Positions 44,522-53,679 of a DNA stretch of 64,000 bases are shown here, piece by piece. The stretch's first letter is position 1; each line of letters begins with the position of its first letter. The DNA comes from Sporobacter sp038405045. GTDB lineage: Bacteria > Bacillota > Clostridia > Oscillospirales > Oscillospiraceae. The stretch is from NCBI GenBank assembly GCA_038405045.1, contig JBBZIV010000001.1:558001-622000 (forward strand), read 5' to 3'. The notes below the pieces were generated by a model. That model did no database searches and was not told where the DNA came from. It worked only from the letters and a program-made list of their open reading frames with translations. A program made the translations under genes and the position numbers.

Positions 44522-46963
44522 ATGATAGAGCTGGACGCGTATAACCGAAAAAGAAATTTTGAAAAGACCTTGGAACCGGAAGGCATTTCAGACGGTTCGG
44601 AAAATGGCTTGCGATTCGTCGTGCAGCACCACATGGCACGTCGTGACCACTATGACTTTCGCCTCGAATGGGGCGGCGTTTTGTTGAGCTGGGCGGTGCC
44701 AAAAGGGCCTTCCAATAATACACGGGATAAACGGCTTGCCATAAAGGTTGAAAACCATCCGCTGGAATATAGAAACTTCGAGGGGACGATTCCTCAAGGG
44801 GAATACGGCGGCGGTGTCGTAATGCTCTGGGACGAGGGCATCTGGGCGCCTTTCGGGAATGCGTCGGAAGGCCTTGAAAACGGCAGTCTGAAATTTGAGC
44901 TAAAAGGTCGGCGGCTCAAGGGTAAATGGGCGATTATTAGGCTGAAGGGGAAGGCGGACGAGTCGCAGGATAACTGGCTTTTGCTCAAAGAAAAGGACGA
45001 ATACGCCAAAACGACAGACGGCATCTCTGACTGGACGACAAGCGTCAGGACAGGGCGTACGATGACGGAAATTGAAGCGGGGGCTGACGAGAAAAATACG
45101 AAAAACCCTTTCAGCACGGCAGAGGTGCAGCTTGCAAAACTAACCAAGACGATTCCAGACGGGACGGACTGGCTTTTTGAACTCAAATACGACGGATACA
45201 GGATGCTGGCGTATTGTGAAGGCGGCAGCGTGCGACTCATCAGCAGAAACGGCAACGATTATACGGGGCGGTTCCAAAGCGTTGCCGCAGCCCTCGCCGA
45301 TTGGGCAGACGGCAGAGCGATGATCCTAGACGGCGAAATGACGGTGGCGGACGTGTCGGGCAAGACGGATTTTCAAGCCCTTCAAAATTACCTGAAGAAC
45401 CCAAAACGCCAAAATCTGACCTATATGATCTTTGACTTGCTGGCGCTCGACGCCAGAGATTTACGGGAGGAGCCCCTTGTTAAAAGGAAGGATACGCTGG
45501 AGACGCTGCTGCGGGATGCGCCGCCAAATCTCCGATACAGCCGCCATGTCCGGGGAAGTGGGAAGGAGAGCTTCGCGGCTGCCTGCAAAATGGGGATGGA
45601 AGGAATCGTCGGAAAAAGATCGGATTCCGTCTACAGCGGCACCAGAAACGGCGACTGGATCAAGCTCAAGTGCGAAAGAAGGCAGGAATTCGTCATCGGC
45701 GGCTATACGCTGACGGATAAGAAAACGAGCGGCGTCAGTGCACTTTTGCTTGGCGTTTACGAAGGGGACCATCTCGTCTTTGCCGGGCGGGCTGGATCAG
45801 GCTTGAGCGCATCGGACGCGAAAGAGCTCGAACAAAAATTTGCACAGATCGGGAGACCGGTCTCTCCTTTTAAGCTTGCCCCAAAGCCAAGGCCAAATGA
45901 AGCAATAACCTGGCTTGAGCCGGAATTGGTCGCTGAAATCAGGTTTGCCGAATGGACAAAGGATCATCTCTTAAGGCAGGCCAGCTTCAAAGGCCTGCGC
46001 CTGGACAAAAGCCCAAAGGCAGTCATATTAGAAAGAGCGGATGACGAGACATCTGACGATTTATCCGCCCAGGATAGGGAGGTCAAGCCGGTGGAAACCG
46101 TAAAAAACGATCTGATCATCGCGGGCGTTAAGATCACCCACCCCGACAAGGTGCTGTTTGACGATCCCCCAATTACCAAAATCGATGTGATCCGGTATTA
46201 CGAAAAGGTATCTGAGCGCATGCTTCCTTACGTTTCGCACAGGGTTTTAAGCATCGTTCGCTGCCCAAAGGGCATCTCCCAGACCTGCTTTTATAAAAAG
46301 CACCCCGGGCAGGGTGAGAGCGGCATCGTCACGATTCCGGTTTCCAATAGCGAAGGCGGCACGGAAGATTATTTTTATCTTGAGAACCTCACCGGCCTAA
46401 TTTCGGAAGTGCAGATGGGGACGCTGGAATTCCACACCTGGGGAAGCCGTATAGACGCGCTTGAAAGGCCGGATGTAATGGTTTTTGACCTGGACCCCGA
46501 CGTTGGTATGGACCTTGGCAGGGTACGGCAGGGGGTAAAAGACCTGAAAAGTATTCTGGCTGAACTGTCGCTTATGTCGTACCTCAAGACAAGCGGTGGT
46601 AAGGGATACCATGTTGTTGTCCCGTTTAAGCCAGCTGCCTCATGGGATGCTTTTCACGATTTCGCAAGGCGCGTTGCCGAGGTTATGGCGCAGAAATGGC
46701 CGGACCGCTACACAAGCAATGTCAGAAAAGCAAAACGGACGGATAAGATATTTATCGACTGGATTCGAAACGGGAGAGGCGCCACGAGCATTGCCCCCTA
46801 TTCCGTCAGAGCGCGGAAGGGCGCGAAAGTGTCTATGCCCATTTCATGGGATGCGCTTGACGCGGTCACACCCGACGGCGTCGATATGCAAGAAGCGCTC
46901 CTCGGAATCGGGAGGGAAGACCCATGGAGAGATTTCTTTACTGTGAATCAGCTTCTTAAATGA
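44522..46963 (+). CDS. ligD: multifunctional NHEJ ligase LigD (phosphoesterase-ligase-polymerase)
   Basis: 813 residues with three domains in the order PE-Lig-Pol. The 3'-phosphoesterase domain (about 15-160) has HHMARRDHYDFRLEW and GTIPQGEYGGG. The ATP-dependent ligase domain (about 195-505) has the adenylated Lys222 in ELKYDGYRM, LDGEMTV, EGIVGKR and WIKLKCE. The primase-polymerase domain (about 535-813) has VFDLDPD (metal Asp pair), TSGGKGYHVVVPF and KIFIDWIRNGRGATS. It repairs double-strand breaks with Ku, important for dormant spores. All catalytic motifs look intact. Confidence 0.95.
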   Translation: MIELDAYNRKRNFEKTLEPEGISDGSENGLRFVVQHHMARRDHYDFRLEWGGVLLSWAVPKGPSNNTRDKRLAIKVENHPLEYRNFEGTIPQGEYGGGVVMLWDEGIWAPFGNASEGLENGSLKFELKGRRLKGKWAIIRLKGKADESQDNWLLLKEKDEYAKTTDGISDWTTSVRTGRTMTEIEAGADEKNTKNPFSTAEVQLAKLTKTIPDGTDWLFELKYDGYRMLAYCEGGSVRLISRNGNDYTGRFQSVAAALADWADGRAMILDGEMTVADVSGKTDFQALQNYLKNPKRQNLTYMIFDLLALDARDLREEPLVKRKDTLETLLRDAPPNLRYSRHVRGSGKESFAAACKMGMEGIVGKRSDSVYSGTRNGDWIKLKCERRQEFVIGGYTLTDKKTSGVSALLLGVYEGDHLVFAGRAGSGLSASDAKELEQKFAQIGRPVSPFKLAPKPRPNEAITWLEPELVAEIRFAEWTKDHLLRQASFKGLRLDKSPKAVILERADDETSDDLSAQDREVKPVETVKNDLIIAGVKITHPDKVLFDDPPITKIDVIRYYEKVSERMLPYVSHRVLSIVRCPKGISQTCFYKKHPGQGESGIVTIPVSNSEGGTEDYFYLENLTGLISEVQMGTLEFHTWGSRIDALERPDVMVFDLDPDVGMDLGRVRQGVKDLKSILAELSLMSYLKTSGGKGYHVVVPFKPAASWDAFHDFARRVAEVMAQKWPDRYTSNVRKAKRTDKIFIDWIRNGRGATSIAPYSVRARKGAKVSMPISWDALDAVTPDGVDMQEALLGIGREDPWRDFFTVNQLLK

Positions 46964-46985
46964 TCGGATGCAATTTTTCTGCATC

Positions 46986-47022
46986 AAAAAAGGACGGGTG
47001 CCGTCGGGCGGCCGTCCTTTTT
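46986..47022 (+). terminator. terminator of ku-ligD
   Basis: 11-bp stem (46986-46996 with 47012-47022) with a 15-nt GC-rich loop and TTTTT inside the right arm end, 22 bp after ligD. Confidence 0.8.
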
Positions 47023-47091
47023 GCCGGTGAGGGCGCTTCTTTGTGCCCGGGAACATATAATGTACTGATATTTTTAGAAAGCAGTGATTAT

Positions 47092-47832
47092 ATGGTTCCA
47101 TGTCCTTCGGGGAGCGTCTTGTATACCATACGCCCCGGCGATACCTTGTGGCAGATAGCAAGAAAATTTAGCACCGATATCAATACAATCATGTATTACA
47201 ACCAAGGCACAGACCTGAGTATGATTTACATAGATCAAGTGATCTGCATCCCGGCAGGCGATTTGACTGGCGCTTATGGTGGTGACGAACCTATCAGCAA
47301 AGCCATGCTGGACTTGAACAACATTATCCGGATGCTCTGGGAACAGCATGTTTATTGGACGAGATTATTTATCGTCAGCACAGTATTCGCGTTGCCGGAT
47401 GGTGAAATGGTCACCAATCGGCTACTTCGAAACCCTAAGGATTTTGCAGCGGCTCTAACGCCTCTTTACGGCAATGCTGCGGCCTCACAATTCGAACGAT
47501 TGCTGACGGATCACTTGACAATTGCCGCGGCGCTCGTTAGCGCTGCCAAACGAGGTGACGGCGCTGCAGCCGCCGATGCAGAAAAGCGCTGGTATCAAAA
47601 CGCCGACGATATCGCATCATTTTTGGCTGGCATCAACCCGTTCTGGTCAACAGATCAGTGGCGCAAACTTCTATACGATCACCTAGCGATGACCAAAAAG
47701 GAAGCCGTCGATTTTCTCCAGCAGGATTTTACCGAGAGTATCACAACTTTTGACGCGATTGAAAAGGAAGCCCTTGAGATGGCCGATGTTATGACGAGCG
47801 GCATCATAAAGCAATTTCCAGATCTATTCTAA
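47092..47832 (+). CDS. LysM protein with a C-terminal helical domain
   Basis: 246 residues. LysM domain at about 8-55 (LYTIRPGDTLWQIARKFSTDINTIM, then a second half ending VICIPAG), which binds peptidoglycan or chitin-like glycans. Residues about 75-246 are an all-helical domain starting LWEQHVYWTRLFI and containing LLRNPKDFAAALTPLYG and INPFWSTDQWRKLLYDHL. I recall this helical family from Bacilli and Clostridia, where it is often mislabelled acetylglutamate kinase; it has no kinase motif. No signal peptide, so spore-coat or cortex targeting from the mother cell is possible. ATG 47092; ribosome site weak. Confidence 0.75.
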   Translation: MVPCPSGSVLYTIRPGDTLWQIARKFSTDINTIMYYNQGTDLSMIYIDQVICIPAGDLTGAYGGDEPISKAMLDLNNIIRMLWEQHVYWTRLFIVSTVFALPDGEMVTNRLLRNPKDFAAALTPLYGNAAASQFERLLTDHLTIAAALVSAAKRGDGAAAADAEKRWYQNADDIASFLAGINPFWSTDQWRKLLYDHLAMTKKEAVDFLQQDFTESITTFDAIEKEALEMADVMTSGIIKQFPDLF

Positions 47833-47883
47833 AATAAGCCAGTTGAAGCCATGACGTCGACCAGGTTCGGGCTGTTCAGCATC

Positions 47884-49413
47884 TTATTTGATACCGAACA
47901 GCGCGAGCACCTTTTCCCAGAAGGTCGCGTTGTTTTCTTGAATGGAAACGGCCGTGTCCTTTTCTGGGATATCGATCGTGCCGGTTTTAAACACAAACTG
48001 AACGGAAGTGACGTTTGTGTTTTTCGGCGATACGAAGGATTTTACCGCGTCGCTGCCGGATATCCCCAAAAGCAAATCATCAATCTGGCCGGCAACATCG
48101 TTTTTCATGTCTTTTGTCCCGTCGCGCAGCTGCGCGGTGCCGCTCTTATATTCAGACAGGCCTTCTTTAAGACTCGAAATCGCGGCGCTCAGCTTGACGC
48201 CGCCGTCATAGAGCCCCTGCACGGCGGCGTCAAGCTGAGAAAGCGAAATATCGAGGCCCTGCGCCCCGCCGCTTAACTCAGAAGCGCCAGACGCCAGGCG
48301 GGAGACGCCATCCGTGTAAGCGATGATGCCATCGGCAAACGAGACGACACCGTCCAGCTGCGACTTAACCGTTGCAAAAGCAGCGTTTCCTGATAAAACA
48401 TCACTGTAATTATCGGGCGTCAGCGTGGGAAGTCCGGTTCCGGCGAGCGCTGCGTTTGCCGAATCAAAAGCCGCTTGCCGTGACGCAAGGGCCCCGGCAA
48501 CGAGCGCGTCGTTTTGTGAAGCAAGGTCTTTAAGGCCGCTCTCCAGCCCGGAAACACCGGACGCGAGCTGGGACACGCCGTCGGAGAGGTCTTTAAAACC
48601 GCTTTTGTATGCGTTTAAGCTGTCGAGATACTGCGTCATTCCATCGCTGAGCTGGCGGACCCCATCCTGCAAGCCTGCAGCGCCGTCGTCCAGACCCGCG
48701 ATGGCGTCGGCCAGTTTGCCGAGCTGCGCGGTGAGCGCCGTGCCGCTCATATCCATATTAAGGACGAGCCTGATGCCGTTAAAGCTCATGGCGGCCATTT
48801 CAAAGTCGTGAACATCGGCGGTGACGGTAATGCTGGCGCCCTTGCCCGGCAGAACGATATAACTGAGCTGTTTGTCGGCACCGGCATCGGCCACGGTGGC
48901 ACCGTCGGAAACGATGTTCTGGCAGAGATCGGTGTTCAGAGTAAGGGCGATCTGCAGCGCGTCGTTTGAAAAAAACGAACTGTCAGCTTTCGGGTTTTGC
49001 GAGACACGAATGTGTATGGAAAGGGCACCAGAGGCTCCGGCAAGCGCGGAAGGGGCGATTTCGCTGCCGTCCAGCGTATATGCGATGGCAAAATTCCATG
49101 GAAGCTCCGCCGCTTTCGGCGTTCCCTGATAATAAAACCGTTGGGCAGAAGTGGTGACGGATATTTGATCGCCGTTTTGTGTGATCGGGTCGGCGTTGGT
49201 GAGATTTTCAACGGCGGTGTAGTCTCCGTAGTCGGTAATGTCGCCGGTGTTAAAAATGTTGACCACGTCAATGCGCTCGGGCTGTCCGTCAAGGCCGAGT
49301 ATGGCGTAAACCACCTCTTCCTTCTCGGTCGGCGCGCGCTCCGAGGCGGAGGCTGGAATTGTCAGGCTGAGCAGCAGAATGACAGACAAAGTGGCGGAAA
49401 CGATTTTTTTCAT
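47884..49413 (-). CDS. secreted YhgE-like protein with coiled Gly/Ser-Leu repeats
   Basis: 509 residues. A clear signal peptide (MKKIVSATLSVILLLSLT, cleavage near SASA) leads to an extracellular beta-rich part (30-225). Then residues about 230-440 carry heptad-like repeats such as GAAGLQDGVRQLSDGM, GVSQLASGVSGLESG and GVSRLASGASELSGG. These are typical of YhgE/Pip-type and MMPL-partner proteins. The C-terminus ends in a short hydrophobic helix (FWEKVLALFGI). It follows the MMPL gene by 24 bp, so it is likely an accessory subunit of that exporter. Substrate unknown. Confidence 0.8.
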   Translation of the reverse strand: MKKIVSATLSVILLLSLTIPASASERAPTEKEEVVYAILGLDGQPERIDVVNIFNTGDITDYGDYTAVENLTNADPITQNGDQISVTTSAQRFYYQGTPKAAELPWNFAIAYTLDGSEIAPSALAGASGALSIHIRVSQNPKADSSFFSNDALQIALTLNTDLCQNIVSDGATVADAGADKQLSYIVLPGKGASITVTADVHDFEMAAMSFNGIRLVLNMDMSGTALTAQLGKLADAIAGLDDGAAGLQDGVRQLSDGMTQYLDSLNAYKSGFKDLSDGVSQLASGVSGLESGLKDLASQNDALVAGALASRQAAFDSANAALAGTGLPTLTPDNYSDVLSGNAAFATVKSQLDGVVSFADGIIAYTDGVSRLASGASELSGGAQGLDISLSQLDAAVQGLYDGGVKLSAAISSLKEGLSEYKSGTAQLRDGTKDMKNDVAGQIDDLLLGISGSDAVKSFVSPKNTNVTSVQFVFKTGTIDIPEKDTAVSIQENNATFWEKVLALFGIK

Positions 49414-49437
49414 GAGACGACTCCTTAAAAATTTGCG

Positions 49438-51513
49438 TCAATTCCCGTTGGCGTGGGGCTTCTTGAAGCGAAAAGCTGTTTTCTGAACAGCGCCGTCAAA
49501 CAGCGTCAGCAGCGCCGGGAGGACAAGTGCAACCATCAAAAACGACAGAACCGTTCCTCTGCCGAGGAGAAGGCCGAGCTGCGATATGATTGAATTTGAC
49601 GACGTAGCGGCGAGGATAAAACCGGTGCCGGAAAGAATCGCGGCGGAAATAAGGATGACTTCCAGATTGTCACTTATGGTTTTTCGCATGGCATCCTTCT
49701 TCGGCATGGTTAAGCGATTCGTTGTATAACGGTCTGTCATGAGAATAGCGTAATCCACCGTTGCCCCAAGCTGGACCGTGCTGATAACAAGATATCCGAT
49801 AAAATTGAACGACTGGTCCGAAAAATAGGCAAACGACAGGTTCAGCCAGATGGCCGATTCAATTGTAAACACCAGCAGCAGCGGTGTGATAGGGGAGCGG
49901 AAGGTCATCAGAAGAATTAGAAAAATGCCGACGATCGCGGCGATATTGACGGTTATGGTATCCGTGGAGACGACGGCGCGCATATCGTACAGTGTGGCGC
50001 TCTGACCGGCCAGCCAGAACGACCCGTTGGCGTAAAAGCCGCCTGTCGTATCGAGTATGGCCTTGACAGTGGCGAAGGCTTCGCTCCCTTCGCTTTTTGC
50101 ATCCGTGTTAATGAAAATTCTGGCATAATGATCCGAGTAAAACTGGCTGGTGATTTCCGAAGACAGGTACGCCGATGGTATCTCGGAACCGACGGCAGTC
50201 GCGTAGGAGATGACGCCTGTAACGTGCGGCACATCGCTGAGCGCCGTGTCCAAAAGCGCCTGCTTGCCAGCACCATCCTTCGGCACAAGCAGGACGAGTG
50301 TGTTGTCACTTCCGAAAACCGTTTCGATAGCCGCCTCGTCCGCGGCGGCGCTGGTAGAGGCGGAAACCGAACCCATACCATACTGAAATTCAATGTTGGA
50401 TTGGGCTAAGAATGCCGGTATGGCGAGTATGACGGCCAAAATCAAAAACACCGGGCTGATCTTTGTCACGAGCTTGCCGACAGGGCTGAATGACGGAATG
50501 AAACTTTTATGGCGCGTTTTATCCAGAAGCTTGTAACATAAGAGCGTCAGCGCCGGTAAAAAGATCATGACAGCGATGAAACTTAAAAGAACGCCTTTGA
50601 CCAGATTAAGTCCAAGGTCGGCGCCGATGCCGAAGCGCATGAAGAGCAAGGCCAGAAAACCAATGAGCGTTGTGCCAGCGCTGGCGGCAATTGACGTGGC
50701 CGCCTTTTTCATGGCCAGAGCCATAGCCGCCTCCGGTGGATGCTCGCGGCGGTATGTGTCGAAGCTGTGGAGCAGGAATATGGCGTAATCAAGAGAGACG
50801 GCCAGCTGCAAAATTGGGCTGACGGCTTTTGTAATAAAGGAAACCTCGCCAAATAAGACATTTGTGCCCATGTTAATGAGCACCGCTACGCCAATCGCTG
50901 ATAGAAAAAGCAGCGGCTCCGCCCACGAATCGGTTGTCAGCAGCAGGATCAGCAAGATAACGGGAACAAGGATCACCATGGCTTTGACAACCTCTGAAGA
51001 GGACAATTTTTGTGTGACGGCAGTGTTGACGGCATCACCGGAAACGACGCCGTTATCCCCTATGATTTCCCGAATGGCGGAGACGGCACTCTTCTCACGG
51101 CCACTGTCGATAACGACGGTGAAAAGAGCCGCTGCGTCCTTATAATACTTTGCAACAAGAGCCTGATCGAGAAATGACAAAGGAACGCTGGAGAGCGTAT
51201 GACTGCCAACCACGTCGTCCAGCCAGGTGACAGACGTCACACCGTCAACCGATGCGAGCTTTTCTTTGTATGCGCGTGCCTCTTGAATCGTTACGCCGCG
51301 AATCATGACACGGGCATTTGGAAGCGCGCCGCCGAATTCGCTTTTCATGATCTCGATAGCCTTGGTTGACTGGGCGTCCTCGGGCAGATAATCTGCCGTA
51401 TTGTAGTTGACAGATACGAGCAAGCTGGAGATAGCGCAGAGAACCGTGAGCACAAGAAACACAATCAGAACGCTTTTCTTATGCTCAATGACAGCGTTTG
51501 CGATATTTTTCAT
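49438..51513 (-). CDS. MMPL family RND-type exporter
   Basis: 691 residues. Two repeated halves, each with one N-terminal helix, a large extracellular loop (about 40-170 and 375-525) and a five-helix bundle, giving about 12 helices. Conserved pieces are LQLAVSLDYAIFLLHSF in the first bundle and VQLGATVDYAILMTDRYTTNR in the second, with the Asp-Tyr pair (DY) of MMPL proton relays. It is small for MMPL, similar to the YdfJ type. It probably moves lipids, peptides or drugs outward using the proton gradient. Divergent from a TetR-type regulator gene. Confidence 0.9.
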   Translation of the reverse strand: MKNIANAVIEHKKSVLIVFLVLTVLCAISSLLVSVNYNTADYLPEDAQSTKAIEIMKSEFGGALPNARVMIRGVTIQEARAYKEKLASVDGVTSVTWLDDVVGSHTLSSVPLSFLDQALVAKYYKDAAALFTVVIDSGREKSAVSAIREIIGDNGVVSGDAVNTAVTQKLSSSEVVKAMVILVPVILLILLLTTDSWAEPLLFLSAIGVAVLINMGTNVLFGEVSFITKAVSPILQLAVSLDYAIFLLHSFDTYRREHPPEAAMALAMKKAATSIAASAGTTLIGFLALLFMRFGIGADLGLNLVKGVLLSFIAVMIFLPALTLLCYKLLDKTRHKSFIPSFSPVGKLVTKISPVFLILAVILAIPAFLAQSNIEFQYGMGSVSASTSAAADEAAIETVFGSDNTLVLLVPKDGAGKQALLDTALSDVPHVTGVISYATAVGSEIPSAYLSSEITSQFYSDHYARIFINTDAKSEGSEAFATVKAILDTTGGFYANGSFWLAGQSATLYDMRAVVSTDTITVNIAAIVGIFLILLMTFRSPITPLLLVFTIESAIWLNLSFAYFSDQSFNFIGYLVISTVQLGATVDYAILMTDRYTTNRLTMPKKDAMRKTISDNLEVILISAAILSGTGFILAATSSNSIISQLGLLLGRGTVLSFLMVALVLPALLTLFDGAVQKTAFRFKKPHANGN

Positions 51514-51548
51514 TAAAACTCCCGAAAAAGTACGTTATACGACATGAT

Positions 51549-51599
51549 GTTGACTATATGACACGTGTATAATATAATTCTCGATGTCAACAAGTCAAC
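51549..51599. promoter_or_regulatory. overlapping divergent promoters and candidate TetR operator
   Basis: Plus strand: TTGACT (51550-51555), 17-bp spacer, TATAAT (51573-51578), facing the regulator gene. Minus strand: TTGACT (51593-51598), 18-bp spacer, TATTAT (51569-51574), facing the exporter. The -10 boxes overlap. Inverted GTTGAC (51549-51554) and GTCAAC (51586-51591, repeated at 51594-51599) flank a perfect 8-bp palindrome ACACGTGT (51561-51568). A regulator bound here would control both directions. Confidence 0.6.
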
Positions 51600-51773
51600 G
51601 AACAGATCAGAAGGATATGTCAGTTGTCAGACAGAATTTCAAATTCTGTTTATTTGTTAACAGTTTATTTACATTCATAAGCGATCAGGTCAAAAGTCGA
51701 AGTGGCGGATTTCTGTCAAGCAAAACGATACAAAACAGCGGCTCAAGGTGGGCGCCGCTGAGGAGGAAATGAG

Positions 51774-52337
51774 ATGGCGGTCAGGGAAGACAGACGGGTC
51801 CAATATACAAAAATGGTTCTCCAGCAGAGCTTTATAAAGCTGCTCAGCGAAAAAGATATTTCGAAAATTGCTATCAAGGAAATCTGCGAAGGTGCCAATA
51901 TCAACCGGGCGACGTTTTACGCCCATTACAGCGACCAATATGATCTGCTGCACAAAATTGAGGACGGGCTGTTCGAGAATATCGCCAGCCATCTGCACGG
52001 CCGCGCGTTTGATGCGGGCGATGCTGGTACTGTAGACATGGTTGAGCAGATTCTTGAATATATCAAAAAAAACGCCCTATTGTGCAAGATCCTCATCAGT
52101 GAGCGCGGCGATTTGGACTTTCAGAAAAGAATCATGATGCTTGTCTATGATAAGGATATTGACGAGCAGGTCTCCCGCGGTGTTATCACGCGCGAGGACG
52201 CCGAGTATATATATTCCTTTAAGATCACCGGCTGCGTGGGTGTCATTCAGAAATGGATGGATAGCGATATGAAAACGTCCACAAGAAGTCTGTCGGAGCT
52301 GTTGCTCAAACTGGCGGCGCCCCTTTCCATGACGTAA
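51774..52337 (+). CDS. TetR/AcrR family transcriptional regulator
   Basis: 187 residues. The N-terminal helix-turn-helix is clear: VLQQSFIKLLSEKDISKIAIKEICEGANINRATFYAHYSDQYDLL. The ligand-binding part (60-187) has KNALLCKILISERG, similar to the TetR C-terminal family 14-like group (YfiR/DhaS-type). It is transcribed away from the MMPL exporter and probably represses it until the exported compound binds. GAGGAGG precedes the ATG. Confidence 0.9.
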   Translation: MAVREDRRVQYTKMVLQQSFIKLLSEKDISKIAIKEICEGANINRATFYAHYSDQYDLLHKIEDGLFENIASHLHGRAFDAGDAGTVDMVEQILEYIKKNALLCKILISERGDLDFQKRIMMLVYDKDIDEQVSRGVITREDAEYIYSFKITGCVGVIQKWMDSDMKTSTRSLSELLLKLAAPLSMT

Positions 52338-52398
52338 TCGTCATTGCGGCAGCGCTACGTGTTTAGATTAGAGAGAAATCGTTAAATATTGTTATGAA

Positions 52399-52424
52399 AA
52401 AACGGTACCGTTCGGTACCGTTTT
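52399..52424. terminator. bidirectional terminator between tetR-type gene and ppx
   Basis: Perfect 11-bp stem (52399-52409 with 52414-52424), 4-nt loop, A-run before and T-run after, suiting both converging transcripts. Confidence 0.88.
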
Positions 52425-52452
52425 CAATATTTCTGTTTTTACAGCTCATAAT

Positions 52453-53373
52453 TCACAAATCAGTCTGCGGCTTGAGAATCCGGTCGTATAAATAGCCTTC
52501 CGGAATGCCGCATTTGCTGATCGTGATGCTGTCGCCCTTAAAATTCTTGGCGATCGCGTTCAAAACAACCATTCCCGGTATAATCGTATGAAACCGTTCC
52601 GGCTCAACTTGAAGAATGCGCCGTGAAAAGTCGCCGCCGTTATCCTTGTAGGCCTGTAAAAGCGCGTTGAATTTCGGCGTTTCCATAATCACATTACTGA
52701 TTGGCAGATCGTAAAAGTCGTCATAGAGCTTGCAGGCCGTTTCGGCTGTGCCGCCGACGGCAAACATCTCGCGGACCGTCCCGGAAATGCCCGTTTTTTC
52801 GAGTTCGGACAATACGGCATTTTTAATTTCCGCGAGTTCCTTTTTCGTCGGCTGGAAGTCGGCGACGTATTTCAAATAGAGATTGAGGGAGCCGATCGGC
52901 ATACTGACAGCCTGAACAATTGCCTTAATTTTGAAGACGAGAAGCTCCGTACTTGCCCCGCCGATATCAATTAAAAGTCCGTCTTCAGAGTCAATGACGC
53001 GCGAAGCACCTAAAAAGCCAAGGCGTGCCTCATCTTCGCCTGTCAGCACGTCAACGTGAAGACCCGTCCCGTCGGCGATTGCTTTGATCGCCTCATCCGT
53101 ATTGGCGATATTGCGCAGGGACGCCGTTGCAAAGACGTGACAGCTATTAATTTGAAAACTTGTCAGCAGCGCCTTGTAGGTGTTGAGGACTGCGCAAGCT
53201 TTGGCGATTCCCGCGCTTGAGAGCTTTTGGTCTTCGACATACGAGACAAGACCGGCCATGACTTTTTTATTGAGCAGCAGCTTTGCCTCGCCCTGCTCAT
53301 ATGTGAATATCGAAAGCCGAATGGTGTTTGAACCGAGATCAATAATTCCGTAAAGCAAACAAAGTGTCTCCAT
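52453..53373 (-). CDS. Ppx/GppA family exopolyphosphatase
   Basis: 306 residues, the compact two-lobed Ppx/GppA form without the C-terminal HD domain. Motifs: IIDLGSNTIRLSIF (phosphate 1 loop), TASLRNIANTDEAI, GEDEARLGFLGA, LLIDIGGASTELLVF (phosphate 2 loop) and FAVGGTAETACKL. It removes phosphate from polyphosphate or from pppGpp; which one cannot be decided. Monocistronic. Confidence 0.92.
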   Translation of the reverse strand: METLCLLYGIIDLGSNTIRLSIFTYEQGEAKLLLNKKVMAGLVSYVEDQKLSSAGIAKACAVLNTYKALLTSFQINSCHVFATASLRNIANTDEAIKAIADGTGLHVDVLTGEDEARLGFLGASRVIDSEDGLLIDIGGASTELLVFKIKAIVQAVSMPIGSLNLYLKYVADFQPTKKELAEIKNAVLSELEKTGISGTVREMFAVGGTAETACKLYDDFYDLPISNVIMETPKFNALLQAYKDNGGDFSRRILQVEPERFHTIIPGMVVLNAIAKNFKGDSITISKCGIPEGYLYDRILKPQTDL

Positions 53374-53421
53374 TCTTTGAAGTTTATTTGCAGGATGATG
53401 TATCCGTATGGCTTGTTATTT

Positions 53422-53450
53422 ATTTTAACATGATAAAAATCAAACGTTAA
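53422..53450 (-). promoter_or_regulatory. possible promoter for ppx-type gene
   Basis: On the minus strand, TTAACG (plus 53445-53450), 17-bp spacer, TAAAAT (53422-53427). The -35 is poor. It lies in the 306-bp intergenic region 53374-53679, which is otherwise AT-rich and without an ORF; the right part holds the ablA leader. Confidence 0.4.
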
Positions 53451-53541
53451 GAGATTCATGATTTAAGGGAATGAATAAACAATAAGAAGCATGACATATT
53501 TCCATTATATACAAAGAAGGGTAGAGAGAACGGTTGCAAAA

Positions 53542-53570
53542 TTGACATTATGACGAATGTATGATAACCT
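53542..53570 (+). promoter_or_regulatory. promoter for ablAB
   Basis: TTGACA (53542-53547), 17-bp spacer, TAACCT (53565-53570). A TATGAT at 53560 is too close to this -35 but could act with TTGCAA at 53534. Either way transcription starts just before the hairpin leader. Confidence 0.55.
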
Positions 53571-53576
53571 TTTATA

Positions 53577-53650
53577 CAGAGTTATATATAATTGAATCAA
53601 CCGGTGCCTTAATTCCGGTGATTTGTATTATATCTGACTCTGGTTTTTTT
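53577..53650 (+). promoter_or_regulatory. terminator-like leader (putative attenuator) of ablA
   Basis: A 16-nt arm (53577-53592) pairs with 53627-53642 with a small internal loop, enclosing a second hairpin (ATCA-A-CCGG near 53596 with CCGGTGAT ending 53622). Seven T residues follow at 53644-53650. It then runs into GGAAGG and the ablA ATG at 53680. This is a complete intrinsic terminator inside the 5' leader, so premature termination is expected unless something relieves it. No matching known riboswitch class was recognised. Confidence 0.6.
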
Positions 53651-53679
53651 AATTTTATAAAGGAAGGTGAAAGAAAAAA

